Of a stretch of DNA of 40,117 nt, positions 24,145 to 32,977 are shown in pieces. The stretch is from an uncultured Clostridia bacterium (lineage in GTDB: Bacteria > Bacillota > Clostridia > Christensenellales > UBA1242): NCBI GenBank assembly GCA_944383245.1, contig CALWOU010000011.1, positions 1-40,117 of the forward strand, written 5' to 3'. The translations under genes were made by a program, and so were the position numbers. The notes under the pieces were generated by a model. That model was not told where the DNA came from. It made no database searches and saw nothing but the letters and a program-made list of their open reading frames with translations. The first letter of the stretch is position 1, and each line of letters begins with the position of its first letter.

Positions 24145-24864
24145 TTAAATGACGTGGATTATACTTTTATTAGTTTTAAGCCATTTTTCTGCCACTTTAT
24201 AGTCTGGCATCATAGAGGAAACGCGCGCATAAAACTTTGCGCTGTGATTTTTTTCAATAGTGTGAGATAGTTCGTGAATTATGATGTAGTCTATCACTTT
24301 TATTGGGCACATTATGAGTTTATATGTGAAGTTGATTGTGTTTTTATACCCGCACGAACCCCACCTGGTTGTTGACGAGCGAATGCTAACACTTTTATAT
24401 TTTAAATTGAAATAGTCCGCAATTTCTTTTGTGCGATCTGATAAATATTTTTTAGCAAATTTCATTAAATATGCTTTTAATTTTGCGTGTGCATTATCTT
24501 TTGGAATATAAATGCAATTGTCTACCTTTTTCACTCTTCCACTTTCTATTAATATAATTTTAAACTCGTCGCCCAACAAAGAAATATGTTCGTTTGAGCC
24601 GTCTAATTTTAGTGACGGCCGGTTGTTTTTAATTAGTTCAGTGCGCTTTTTTATAATCCAATTTGCTTTTTGGTTGATAAAATTACATATGCTTTTTTCT
24701 GAAACATTTTTAGGAGCGCGAACTATCAACTCTCCCGCATCGTTTATAATTATTGCGATTGTTTTTCTTGCGCACAATACAATTCTAGTTGGCATAAGAA
24801 GTGCATTGAGAACGTGCGATTTAATTAAATTTAAGTCTAATTTATTTGTTTTTGTGGTGTTCAT
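24145..24864 (-). CDS. YgjP/DUF45-type metal-dependent hydrolase
   Basis: 239 aa with the zinc motif HELSH (H197, E198, H201) and a further histidine at 207 in EKNHSAKFY, typical of the YgjP (M48-like, WLM-related) family. The preceding SSTTRWGSCG (163-172) is also a family hallmark. The biochemical role is not settled; nucleotide phosphohydrolase and peptidase activities have both been proposed. The ATG lies seven bases after a TATAAT and has no Shine-Dalgarno, so it may be leaderless. It follows holA on the same strand by 40 nt but has its own promoter. Confidence 0.85.
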   Translation of the reverse strand: MNTTKTNKLDLNLIKSHVLNALLMPTRIVLCARKTIAIIINDAGELIVRAPKNVSEKSICNFINQKANWIIKKRTELIKNNRPSLKLDGSNEHISLLGDEFKIILIESGRVKKVDNCIYIPKDNAHAKLKAYLMKFAKKYLSDRTKEIADYFNLKYKSVSIRSSTTRWGSCGYKNTINFTYKLIMCPIKVIDYIIIHELSHTIEKNHSAKFYARVSSMMPDYKVAEKWLKTNKSIIHVI

Positions 24865-24871
24865 AAGGTCT

Positions 24872-24900
24872 ATTATAAACGTTTATAAAAATAATTGCAA
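24872..24900 (-). promoter_or_regulatory. Promoter of the YgjP-like gene, probably leaderless
   Basis: On the minus strand TTGCAA (24895-24900), a 17-bp spacer and a perfect TATAAT (24872-24877), seven bases from the ATG. It lies just after the holA stop. Confidence 0.68.
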
Positions 24901-24904
24901 CCAT

Positions 24905-25819
24905 TTAAAACACCAATTCAAAAAGCGCATTTTTTGGACTAATTTCGCCTGACTTTATCTTATAGTCTAAATCGACGTATTTTCTATACAAATTGATATA
25001 AAATTTAATACCATTTTTCTTAACATTTTGCCTTGCCACTTTTATTGCATAAGGTTTTATATTTAAAATTTTAGATAGTTCCTCATCATTTTTAGATATA
25101 GAAATATAAAACATTCGCCTAAAATATCTGCCCATATACGAATAAATTTCCTGCACAGATTGCGATTTTAACATATTAGTGACCATTTTTTGATATGATG
25201 ATAAGTCCTTGTTGTCTATGGCATTGGTGAGCATATAAATAACATATTCTTGCGACTCACTAACAAGGTTTGTTACAATATCTAGTGTAATCACCTCATT
25301 ATCTACTGCATATGTTGATAATTTTCCCAATTCGTTGACAATCTTTTGCATATCTGAATTAGTTGCATCAATCAAAAAATCTAACGCGCGATTTTCTATT
25401 GATAGATTGTATTTGTATAGATAATTCATCACATACTTTTGAATGTCCGCCCTATCTAATTTTCCGCAGTCAATAGTTTCAGCGGACTTTAAATTGTTTG
25501 CATTTACGCAAGCAACAATCGTGCTTATTTCATCAAAATTATATGAATTAAGAAATTTAACAACCTCACTGCTAGGATTTACTAACACAACCAATCTATA
25601 ATCACTGCCAATTGGAAGAGTTGAAATCATAGCATCTATTTCATTTGGCTTTAATTTTTCCGCGTCAAGTTTAACAAAATTAAACTCATCAAAGTCTTTA
25701 ACCAAATAGTTTTTTAATGTAATGATAGATTGACGGATTAAAAAAACATCTTCCCCTACAATGTTATATAGTGGCAATACGTTTTCTTTAAGTTTTTTAT
25801 TCAATTCAATAAATTTCAT
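24905..25819 (-). CDS. holA: DNA polymerase III subunit delta
   Basis: 304 aa clamp-loader subunit that opens the sliding clamp. The sequence is divergent, as is usual for HolA. It has an N-terminal opening YNIVGEDVFLIRQSI and the family's middle segment DIQKYVMNYLYKYNLSIENRALDFLIDATNSDMQKIVNELGKL, shown here only as its start and end residues about 127-170. Position next to comEC and near rpsT supports the call. No ribosome-binding site is obvious before the ATG, and the gap to comEC is 126 nt. Confidence 0.9.
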   Translation of the reverse strand: MKFIELNKKLKENVLPLYNIVGEDVFLIRQSIITLKNYLVKDFDEFNFVKLDAEKLKPNEIDAMISTLPIGSDYRLVVLVNPSSEVVKFLNSYNFDEISTIVACVNANNLKSAETIDCGKLDRADIQKYVMNYLYKYNLSIENRALDFLIDATNSDMQKIVNELGKLSTYAVDNEVITLDIVTNLVSESQEYVIYMLTNAIDNKDLSSYQKMVTNMLKSQSVQEIYSYMGRYFRRMFYISISKNDEELSKILNIKPYAIKVARQNVKKNGIKFYINLYRKYVDLDYKIKSGEISPKNALFELVF

Positions 25820-25945
25820 ATGCTAATTAACTTTTTGAATTTTTAAAAATATTTACAAATCTCAATTATATAAAAATGTTTTAAAATTTTAATTGCTTTT
25901 CAATGTTTTTATATGTGTTATGATTAATAAATACCCTCGTTTTTA

Positions 25946-27460
25946 TTATATCATAAGTGCAACTAAAATTGCAAGTATTGGAAGAGTTATTATAACGCGG
26001 TATTCTCTCTTTGCCGTGCAAATTCTGCTTAAAATTAGAATTAAGAAGAAATAAACAAATAGTGCGAAGTATTGAATATCCACTGTTTCAAAGTTTGAAA
26101 TTGGAAGTCCGCCTAAAACTGCGGTAGTCAAATTAATAAAATCAAATATTGGATTAACTACAATCATAAGATATTTTAAAAATGGAAAGACAAGCGATAT
26201 GATTGACACAACAAATAAAATCGTAAAACCAAACGTAAATATAGGAATAAGTATAATATTTGCAAAAAGCGAGATAACGTTTAAAGTTCTAAAAAAGTAT
26301 GCCATTATAAATATTAGTGATATCGAAGTTGCCAAACTCATCGCCAGCCCATTTGCAAGCCAATTTGGCATTTTTGCTTTGATGAGTGCTAATTTAATAG
26401 GTTTAAATAGCAAAGTTATTCCTAAAACGCACGAAAAACTCATAAGAAAACTTACATCAAACATAACAAGCGGATTAACTAAAAATAGAATGCATCCAGC
26501 AAGAGATATTGACGAAAGTGCGTCATATTCACGTGAAACGCGCTTTGAAAATAGTAAACACACAGCCATAATGCACGCGCGCAGTACTGAAACAGAAAAA
26601 TCACAAATGTACGCATAGAAAAATGCTAGAATTGCAACAACTATCAGTTCAATCCACCCTTCTTTTTTAAAAAATTTAAAAATTGCGCAGATTATACTTA
26701 CAATTATTCCAACGTGCAAACCTGAAACTGCCAACAAATGCGCCACACCCGACAATCTAAATGAGGCATATTGGTCGTTAAACAATTGTGCTTTATCTCC
26801 AAATAGCGAAGAATATGCAATTTCAATATTTTCGTTAGACAGCACTCCGTCAAAATTGTCCTTTATTTTTTCTTTTATTAATTCACTTAGAGTGTTGTCA
26901 ACTTCTCCAAAAGTTATGTTTTGATAACTCACTGTTGCTGAATATTTTAAGTTTTTGTAATACATATTTGCGTTAGGTGTAGCATAGAAAAATAGGTCAG
27001 ATTTGTATGTATTAATTGGTGCAAACGTTATTTCCCGCCCTATTTCAACTTGTTCGAATAGTCCGCTGTTATCGTAAATATAGATAATCATATTTGAATC
27101 AATGCTTTCGTCATCGAACTCAACGCTATCAACGTGAGCGGTTATTCTTCCATCTATCGGTTTTGAAACGTTGTAAATCCTAGCTGTAATTTCGGTTGGA
27201 GACATTTCTGGCGCGCTGTTAAAGTTATTGATACTTACATAATAAGCGGACAAGCCCACCACAAAGGAAACAAACGGAACAAAGAAATATTTTGCCTTTT
27301 TCTTTAATATTGACAAAACAATCAAAAACGATGAAACAAATATAACTAAAAGACAGCAAGTTAAAGTGTTACGCGTTATAAAAAATGCAAACAAACTTCC
27401 TAAAGATAGGAATGAAAAAATCAAAAATAATGGTCTATAATTGAACCAACGCGACTTCAT
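25946..27460 (-). CDS. comEC: ComEC/Rec2-type DNA uptake channel, without the C-terminal hydrolase domain
   Basis: 504 aa polytopic membrane protein. An N-terminal pair of helices and an OB-like extracellular region (about 50-215) are followed by the competence domain, recognised by SGVAHLLAVSGLHVGI and many helices to the end. B. subtilis ComEC is about 780 aa and carries a metallo-beta-lactamase-like domain; that part is absent here, and the frame ends in a hydrophobic helix. It may transport single-stranded DNA or have lost full function. It lies directly upstream of holA on the same strand. The ATG is seven bases after TGTTATAAT and lacks a Shine-Dalgarno. Confidence 0.92.
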   Translation of the reverse strand: MKSRWFNYRPLFLIFSFLSLGSLFAFFITRNTLTCCLLVIFVSSFLIVLSILKKKAKYFFVPFVSFVVGLSAYYVSINNFNSAPEMSPTEITARIYNVSKPIDGRITAHVDSVEFDDESIDSNMIIYIYDNSGLFEQVEIGREITFAPINTYKSDLFFYATPNANMYYKNLKYSATVSYQNITFGEVDNTLSELIKEKIKDNFDGVLSNENIEIAYSSLFGDKAQLFNDQYASFRLSGVAHLLAVSGLHVGIIVSIICAIFKFFKKEGWIELIVVAILAFFYAYICDFSVSVLRACIMAVCLLFSKRVSREYDALSSISLAGCILFLVNPLVMFDVSFLMSFSCVLGITLLFKPIKLALIKAKMPNWLANGLAMSLATSISLIFIMAYFFRTLNVISLFANIILIPIFTFGFTILFVVSIISLVFPFLKYLMIVVNPIFDFINLTTAVLGGLPISNFETVDIQYFALFVYFFLILILSRICTAKREYRVIITLPILAILVALMI

Positions 27461-27467
27461 TTTTTCA

Positions 27468-27476
27468 ATTATAACA
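27468..27476 (-). promoter_or_regulatory. Extended -10 promoter of comEC, probably leaderless
   Basis: On the minus strand TGTTATAAT, an extended -10 element (hexamer at 27468-27473), seven bases from the comEC ATG. The -35 region (27491-27496, TTAAAA) is weak, which is tolerated with an extended -10. Confidence 0.6.
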
Positions 27477-27838
27477 CAAAATTTTTAAAATTTTAACAAA
27501 ATACACTTGAAAATTCTAAAAAAATGTGATATAAATATATAGTTATATTTGAATTTAATCAATTTTAACTTTAAAAGAAAATAATTGTTTAATAAATTTA
27601 TCTAATTGTTTGGATTTTGAAACTAAATGATTAATTAACAAAAAAAGATAAAGATATTAACAAGAAGAAAATAAAAGAAGTTCCTCTTGAGATTAATTTC
27701 TAATTTAAATTGTTACTAAAATATGAAGTTTAACTTTTAATTTGTGTTTATTATAAATTAGGTCATAACTTTACATAAATTTCTCAAATATAATTTTAAT
27801 TTATTACTATAAAACAAAGTTACGTATTAAATTAATAT
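27477..27838. other. AT-rich spacer between comEC and tRNA-Glu, nothing recognised
   Basis: About 360 bp, very AT-rich, with no reading frame, no strong hairpin and no clear -35/-10 pair for the tRNA. Presumably it holds the tRNA-Glu promoter. Confidence 0.5.
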
Positions 27839-27913
27839 GCCCTTATAGTCTAGCGGTTAGGACGCGACCCTCTCACGGTTGAGACTGGGGTTCGATTCCC
27901 CATAAGGGTACCA
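27839..27913 (+). tRNA. trnE: tRNA-Glu (CTC anticodon), CCA end encoded
   Basis: Acceptor stem GCCCTTA (27839-27845) with TAAGGGT (27903-27909), discriminator A and encoded CCA (27911-27913). The anticodon stem CGACC/GGTTG closes the loop CTCTCAC, which places CTC at the anticodon, so it reads GAG. The T arm has GGTTCGATTCC. A CTC tRNA is normally a second glutamate tRNA beside one with a TTC anticodon, which must lie elsewhere. Confidence 0.95.
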
Positions 27914-27916
27914 AAT

Positions 27917-27949
27917 AAAAATCCGAACAGAGTAAGTTCGGATTTTTTT
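27917..27949 (+). terminator. tRNA-Glu terminator
   Basis: A strong stem AAATCCGAAC/GTTCGGATTT with a 7-nt loop and a T tract, directly after the tRNA. Confidence 0.92.
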
Positions 27950-28193
27950 ATTTTTAACTTTTAGTTTTGTTTTTCTGTTTTTTATAGATATCTTTATAAA
28001 ATATTTTAATCTCCATAAATATATTGTAATTATTATAAAATGTTGGAAATTTTTTTTATTTTTGATTTTGTTTTTCTCTTTTGTACTGCAATCATTATAA
28101 AACTTCGCTTTTTTTAGGTATTATTTAAATTTTATTAAACAAATATTAAATAAATAATGAGTATAAAGATTTTAGTGCAATTTTTTAGTTTAA

Positions 28194-28868
28194 TTAATCG
28201 TCGATGTATTTTTTAATTGCTGGATAGTCTTTTATAATTTTATAATATCTATGCTTTTTAACAAGCCCGTCAATCATAAGATATAAACCTATTCCTAAGA
28301 TTATGACTCCTACGCAAATGCCAATTAGTCCATTATAAAACGCAGAATTCTCGACATTTGAAAATGATAAAAGCGCGATTTGTGTTAAAACTAAGTTGTT
28401 AAAAGCAGTGGCAAAGTTTGTTAATTTATACTCTTTAATAAGCATTGTTTTACCCTTAGTTTTGCAAACACCTACTATTGAAATTGCTATACTGTACGTT
28501 GCAAACGTGGCGATTGCTATTGCGATAATCATATTGTATTCAAAATTTGACGGGTAGTAAATTGAAAATACTGAGTAAACTATATAAAACACACTTGAGA
28601 TTGCGAGCACCACTCCACCGCGAATGTATGCGTGAATATCTTTAATATTTTCCTTATTTTTTCTAAGCCCACTACTGCAATTATTTTTAACGTAGCCTAT
28701 AAATAAACTGTAAATTGCGATAGCAATAAGGAACCACGAGTTAAAATAAACACCAACTAAAATTTTGAATAGAAAATAGAACAAGTTTTTAAAAAATGCC
28801 AACTTGCCATACACAATTATTTTCTTCTCTTCTGGAATACTTTTAAATTTTTTAATTAAGTTCCTCAT
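28194..28868 (-). CDS. Hypothetical polytopic membrane protein
   Basis: 224 aa with a basic N-terminus (MRNLIKKFKS) and five or six hydrophobic segments at about 24-60 (two helices), 83-103, 112-134, 153-170 and 178-200, and a short charged tail. I recognise no family. Short loops and no conserved acidic or histidine residues in the membrane parts give no hint of transport. It stands alone between tRNA-Glu and proS on the minus strand. A TATAAT lies at 28891-28896 (read on minus), 22 nt before the ATG, and no Shine-Dalgarno is visible. The continuous frame and hydrophobic pattern make a real gene likely. Confidence 0.75.
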   Translation of the reverse strand: MRNLIKKFKSIPEEKKIIVYGKLAFFKNLFYFLFKILVGVYFNSWFLIAIAIYSLFIGYVKNNCSSGLRKNKENIKDIHAYIRGGVVLAISSVFYIVYSVFSIYYPSNFEYNMIIAIAIATFATYSIAISIVGVCKTKGKTMLIKEYKLTNFATAFNNLVLTQIALLSFSNVENSAFYNGLIGICVGVIILGIGLYLMIDGLVKKHRYYKIIKDYPAIKKYIDD

Positions 28869-29078
28869 ATTTACGTTTTTAGTTTATTAAATTATAAAAA
28901 ATCCTAAAATAAGCATTTTAATTATAACATAAAAAATAAAATTATCAAGAGAAAACGATAAAAAATGCTAAAAAATCAAAAAATTTTGTTTATTTTTAAT
29001 ATTTTTATGATTTAACTCTAATTGTATTTTTTCTATTTCACATTAAAAATTTATGAATTAGATATATATTATTATATT

Positions 29079-29109
29079 AAAAAGACGCGCAGAATACAAT
29101 CTGCTCGTC
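29079..29109 (-). terminator. Terminator after proS
   Basis: On the minus strand GACGAGCAGA and TCTGCGCGTC pair with one mismatch around a 6-nt loop and run into TTTTTAATATAAT, 11 nt after the proS stop. Confidence 0.8.
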
Positions 29110-29120
29110 AAAATTAGACA

Positions 29121-30551
29121 TTAATATTGTTTTCCAAAATACACTCTATATTTGCTAGGTTTATTGCAATATACACAACATTTCGTGCTGTCATATGAGT
29201 GAATAACGCGTGTTTTAATAGTTGTTTTTTGCTTGATTTCAGTTTCGCACGCACTATTACCACAATGGTATGCAAGCACAACTTTTCCGTTGTTCACTTC
29301 ATCTACAAGTGTGTTGAAATCATTAGTTTCAACTATCGCATTGTTTAAATTGTCTTGCGCTTGTTTTAGCATATTAGATTGAATGTCTTTTAAAAGCGCT
29401 TTAACTTCTTTTTGAATATTAGATAGATTTAATTGCACTTTTTCGTGAGTGTCGCGCCTAACAGCGGTCGCAACACCCGCTTCAATATCTCGTGGACCAA
29501 TCTCGAGGCGCAAAGGAACACCCTTCATTTCATACTCATTGAATTTCCAACCTGGAGTGTTATCTGAATTATCAATTTTAACACGGATTTTGCTTGAATT
29601 TAATTTTTTACAAACCTCATTGCACTTTTCAACTACACCTTCGACCTTGCTTGCAACAGGAATGATAACAACTTGAATAGGCGCTATATTTGGTGGAAGC
29701 CTCAAGCCTCTTTCATCACCGTGAACCATAACAAGCGCACCAATTAACCTTGTGCTTACACCCCAACTTGTTGAATATCCGTATTCTAGTTCTCCGTTTT
29801 TATTTAGGAATCGAATGTTGCTAGCTTTGGCAAAATTTTGACCAAGGTTGTGAGAAGTGCCCGCTTGCAAGCATTTTCCGTCTTTCATAATTGCTTCCAT
29901 ACCATAGGTTGCAACAGCACCTGCAAACTTTTCGTTTTCAGTTTTTCTTCCTTGAAGTGTGGGAATTGCCATAAGGTTTTTAAGGCAATCAACGTAAACT
30001 TTTAGCATTTCTTTAACATCTTTTTCAGCGTCTACCATACTTGCTTGCACAGTGTGACCCTCTTGCCATAAAAATTCACTAGTGCGAAGGAAAGGACGAG
30101 TGGTTTTTTCCCACCTCATAACATTGCACCATTGATTCATTTTTACAGGCAAATCGCGGTAAGATTTAATCCATTTGGCATACATTTCACATATAATTGT
30201 TTCACTTGTTGGACGAATTATGAGTTTTTCATTCAATTCTTCCCCGCCAGCATATGTTACAACTGCCACTTCTGGCGCAAAACCTTCCACGTGTTCTGCT
30301 TCTCTTTTTAAATAACTTTCAGGGATTAGCATAGGAAAATATGCATTTTGAACACCACGTTTTTTAAATTCTTTATCTAAATAACTTTTAATTCCTTCCC
30401 AAATAGCATAACCATAAGGCTTTATGACCATTGTGCCTTTCACAGGACCATAATCCACCATATCCGTTTTTAAAATGACGTCAGTATACCACTGCGCAAA
30501 ATCTGTGACAATATCTGCCAATTCGTTTACAAATTGCTTATTCTTGCTCAT
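29121..30551 (-). CDS. proS: Prolyl-tRNA synthetase, archaeal/eukaryotic-like type
   Basis: Class II synthetase charging tRNA-Pro. It is of the type without the large inserted editing domain: IRPTSETIICEMYAKWI and the RWEKTTRPFLRTSEFLWQEGHT region (motif 2; about 135-160) are diagnostic. GTSHNLGQNFAKA and the terminal CNKPSKYRVYFGKQY, ending in tyrosine, fit the C-terminal zinc-binding-like domain. The longest frame opens at 30560 with ATG ATG AAA ATG. The third ATG (30551) is best placed, nine bases after AGGAG, and gives 476 aa. It overlaps the end of xseB and is the last gene of the nusB-xseA-xseB-proS run. Confidence 0.95.
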   Translation of the reverse strand: MSKNKQFVNELADIVTDFAQWYTDVILKTDMVDYGPVKGTMVIKPYGYAIWEGIKSYLDKEFKKRGVQNAYFPMLIPESYLKREAEHVEGFAPEVAVVTYAGGEELNEKLIIRPTSETIICEMYAKWIKSYRDLPVKMNQWCNVMRWEKTTRPFLRTSEFLWQEGHTVQASMVDAEKDVKEMLKVYVDCLKNLMAIPTLQGRKTENEKFAGAVATYGMEAIMKDGKCLQAGTSHNLGQNFAKASNIRFLNKNGELEYGYSTSWGVSTRLIGALVMVHGDERGLRLPPNIAPIQVVIIPVASKVEGVVEKCNEVCKKLNSSKIRVKIDNSDNTPGWKFNEYEMKGVPLRLEIGPRDIEAGVATAVRRDTHEKVQLNLSNIQKEVKALLKDIQSNMLKQAQDNLNNAIVETNDFNTLVDEVNNGKVVLAYHCGNSACETEIKQKTTIKTRVIHSYDSTKCCVYCNKPSKYRVYFGKQY

Positions 30552-30750
30552 TTTCATCATCTCCTGTGTTTGATTTTTCCATTTTTTCTTTAATCATTAC
30601 AATTTTGCCCTTTGCCTTTTCTAATTCTTTTATGCAATTTTTGGCTAACTTGCAACCCTCTTCGTATAGTTTCAAACTTTCGTCCAAACTAACACCTTTA
30701 TCTAAAAGTGCGCTAATTTCTTCCAATCTTTTTAAGTCCTTTTCAATCAT
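30538..30750 (-). CDS. xseB: Exodeoxyribonuclease VII small subunit
   Basis: 70 aa, acidic and helical, with the family pattern LKRLEEISALLDKG...LDESLKLYEEG. It assembles with XseA into exonuclease VII, which degrades single-stranded DNA from both ends. The ATG overlaps the xseA stop (ATGA), follows an AAGGAG site, and its 3' end overlaps the proS start. Confidence 0.95.
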   Translation of the reverse strand: MIEKDLKRLEEISALLDKGVSLDESLKLYEEGCKLAKNCIKELEKAKGKIVMIKEKMEKSNTGDDENEQE

Positions 30751-31922
30751 CTATTCTCCTTATTCGTTACAACTGCTTTTAATTTTACGTCTGATAACGT
30801 AATGTTTAGTTTATCATTGATTTTAACATTATTATACGTTACAATTTCGTTGTTTTCATTGACAACATATGAATAGCCGGATTTTAATAATCTTGCAGGA
30901 TTTAGTTTATCTAGTGTATTTAACAATATATCTACCCTATATCTAGTTTTATCAATATTATTTGAAACACATACATCCATATGATTTAAAATATCGTTGA
31001 CGTGTAACAATTCATCGTTTACCATTGAATTTATATTTCTATCTATGTTATTAATGTAATAATTTACGTCTGTTTGAAGATTGCTTAGTTTTTGAACAAA
31101 CTTATTTTCAATGTTAATTTTCATATTTTCAACAAGACGTTTTAATTCCACACAATCATATGTCACAAGTTCTGCTGCGGCGCTTGGTGTTGGTGCACGT
31201 AAGTCTGCCACAAAATCTAAAATTGAATAGTCGGTTTCGTGCCCTACTGCGCTGATAATCGGTTTGTTACAAATATAAGCCACTCGCGCTAATTCTTCGT
31301 CATTAAATGGCATTAAATCTTCAATACTTCCGCCACCTCGCGCAACAATAATAACATCCACGTCGGACAAATTATCAAAATATGTTATTCCCGCTATAAC
31401 GTCAGACACTGCAAATTTTCCCTGCACACTTGCGTCATACACATAGATATCAAGATTAGGATTTCGCCTTCTCGTTACATTTTTTATATCTTGCAACACC
31501 GCTCCCGTGGCGCTAGTAACCACTCCAATTGATGAAACAAATCTAGGAATTGGAATTTTATTGCTTTCATTAAACAAACCCTCTTTTTGAAGTTTCTCCT
31601 TTAGTTCAACAAATCGCTTATATAGTTCGCCCTGACCTGACAATTCAATTTTATAAGCATTAAATGAAAGTTTTCCGCCTTTTGGATAATATTTGACATT
31701 CCCACGAATTTGCACCATATCTCCAACTGAAAACTCTTGTTTTGCCCCAAACATAACGCAGTTTAGCAAACTTTCGTTATCTTTAAGTGTGAAGTATGCA
31801 ATATTTCGAGAAATTGAAAAACTAGACAATTCGCCAGAAACAGTTATATCTTCCAGCACAATTTCATTGTCAATTAAATCTTTAATAATTTTATTAATTT
31901 GTGTAACTGTAAAGATTTTCAA
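30747..31922 (-). CDS. xseA: Exodeoxyribonuclease VII large subunit
   Basis: 391 aa catalytic subunit. The N-terminal OB-fold (about 1-100) contains VSGELSSFSISRNIAYFTLKD, cited here as residues about 24-44. The catalytic domain has VARGGGSIEDLMPFNDE and SAVGHETDYSILDFVADLRAPTPSAAAE (about 215-260). A coiled-coil region follows and the C-terminus binds XseB. The start is TTG at 31922, directly after the nusB stop, so translation is probably coupled to nusB. It is shorter than E. coli XseA (456 aa) mainly in the helical part. Confidence 0.95.
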   Translation of the reverse strand: MKIFTVTQINKIIKDLIDNEIVLEDITVSGELSSFSISRNIAYFTLKDNESLLNCVMFGAKQEFSVGDMVQIRGNVKYYPKGGKLSFNAYKIELSGQGELYKRFVELKEKLQKEGLFNESNKIPIPRFVSSIGVVTSATGAVLQDIKNVTRRRNPNLDIYVYDASVQGKFAVSDVIAGITYFDNLSDVDVIIVARGGGSIEDLMPFNDEELARVAYICNKPIISAVGHETDYSILDFVADLRAPTPSAAAELVTYDCVELKRLVENMKINIENKFVQKLSNLQTDVNYYINNIDRNINSMVNDELLHVNDILNHMDVCVSNNIDKTRYRVDILLNTLDKLNPARLLKSGYSYVVNENNEIVTYNNVKINDKLNITLSDVKLKAVVTNKENR

Positions 31923-32306
31923 TTATTTTTCGCCTTTAATAATGTCCGCTAGCACTCCGTTAATAAATTTAGGACTTTTATCTGTTGAATATTTTTTTGC
32001 TAGGTTTACTGCCTCATTAACTATCACTTCTTTTGGATTTTCTTTAATGTATTTTAACTCAATTATTGCCACAACTAAAATTGCTAAGTCAACTTTAAAT
32101 ATTCTATCAATCGTGTACCCTTTTAATATTGAATTGATAGTTTCGCTAATTTCTGAATAGTGTTTGGCAAAATTATCTAGGATTTTTTTTGTAAACTCCA
32201 AACCCTTTTGATCAGAAACATTTAAAATTTCATCATCCTCATCATTGTTGAAAAACTTTGAATATATAGTTTTAAAAGCAAGTTCTCTTGCGTCCGTTCT
32301 CTTCAT
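31923..32306 (-). CDS. nusB: Transcription antitermination factor NusB
   Basis: 127 aa all-helical protein that binds boxA RNA with S10 (NusE) in rRNA antitermination. It opens RTDARELAFKTIYSKFF and ends with the family motifs VDLAILVVAIIELKY, NEAVNLAKKYSTDKSPKFINGVL (about 94-116). An AAGGAG ribosome-binding site precedes the ATG. It has its own promoter and is separated from asp23 by a terminator hairpin. Confidence 0.96.
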   Translation of the reverse strand: MKRTDARELAFKTIYSKFFNNDEDDEILNVSDQKGLEFTKKILDNFAKHYSEISETINSILKGYTIDRIFKVDLAILVVAIIELKYIKENPKEVIVNEAVNLAKKYSTDKSPKFINGVLADIIKGEK

Positions 32307-32323
32307 ACGTTCTCCTTAAAAGA

Positions 32324-32332
32324 ATTATATCA
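32324..32332 (-). promoter_or_regulatory. Extended -10 promoter of nusB-xseA-xseB-proS
   Basis: On the minus strand TGATATAAT (hexamer at 32324-32329), about 17 nt before the nusB ATG. The -35 region is weak. It sits downstream of the terminator after asp23, so it would start the operon anew. Confidence 0.55.
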
Positions 32333-32362
32333 CTAAATTTTAATTTTTTCATATTCTAAAAC

Positions 32363-32386
32363 AAAAACTCTCTCGCTAAAGAGAGA
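32363..32386 (-). terminator. Terminator between asp23 and nusB
   Basis: On the minus strand a perfect 6-bp stem CTCTCT/AGAGAG with a 6-nt loop is followed by TTTTTGTTTT. It starts five bases after the asp23 stop. Confidence 0.78.
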
Positions 32387-32391
32387 AGTTT

Positions 32392-32748
32392 TTACGAAGG
32401 TTTCTTTACTGCATCCATAATGTGTACGTTGATTGCTTTTATTTTAATTGGTAGCAATGTGGTTAAACTATTTTTAATGTTTTGCTGAATTCTATAAACA
32501 ACATCGTTAACTTCGCAGTCCGTTTCCACAACAACGTAGATATCAATTAAAACGCCAAGGTTTGTGTACTTTATCTTAACTCCCTTACCTATATTTCTAT
32601 TAAATATTCGTTTAATTGATAAACGCGTGGGCTGATAAACATCAACAACACCTTGAATTTCCTTTGTGGCTAGGCTAACGATAGAAACCACCATATTTTT
32701 ATTAATATATGTTTCATTTGAACCATTAATCTTTTTAATTTGTGCCAT
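32392..32748 (-). CDS. Asp23/Gls24 family envelope stress protein (YqhY-like)
   Basis: 118 aa member of the Asp23 family. The order before nusB matches B. subtilis yqhY, thought to be linked to acetyl-CoA carboxylase and lipid balance. Recognisable parts are NKNMVVSIVSLATKEIQGVVDV near the start (about 17-38) and the VVVETDCEVNDVVYRIQQNIKNSL segment (about 72-95). It has an AAGGAT ribosome-binding site, its own promoter and its own terminator, so it is probably monocistronic. Confidence 0.9.
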   Translation of the reverse strand: MAQIKKINGSNETYINKNMVVSIVSLATKEIQGVVDVYQPTRLSIKRIFNRNIGKGVKIKYTNLGVLIDIYVVVETDCEVNDVVYRIQQNIKNSLTTLLPIKIKAINVHIMDAVKKPS

Positions 32749-32788
32749 AATAATCCTTTTAAATAGATTTTACTCATTCGACAGTGAT

Positions 32789-32817
32789 ATTATAACACAA
32801 AATTTAATAATAATCAA
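32789..32817 (-). promoter_or_regulatory. asp23 promoter
   Basis: On the minus strand TTGATT (32812-32817), a 17-bp spacer and TATAAT (32789-32794) with an extended TG. It gives a leader of about 34 nt with a normal ribosome-binding site. Confidence 0.8.
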
Positions 32818-32977
32818 TTAAAATATTAGATATTATCTAAAGATTTTGCACTGACAAAGTATTTTCAGTTTACTATAATCATTTTTTATATAAGTAACTA
32901 TATAGTTTGCTAGTTTTTTAGTCAGTTGTAACAATAATTAAAGAGATTAATCAAATACATTAATTATTTTAAACACT

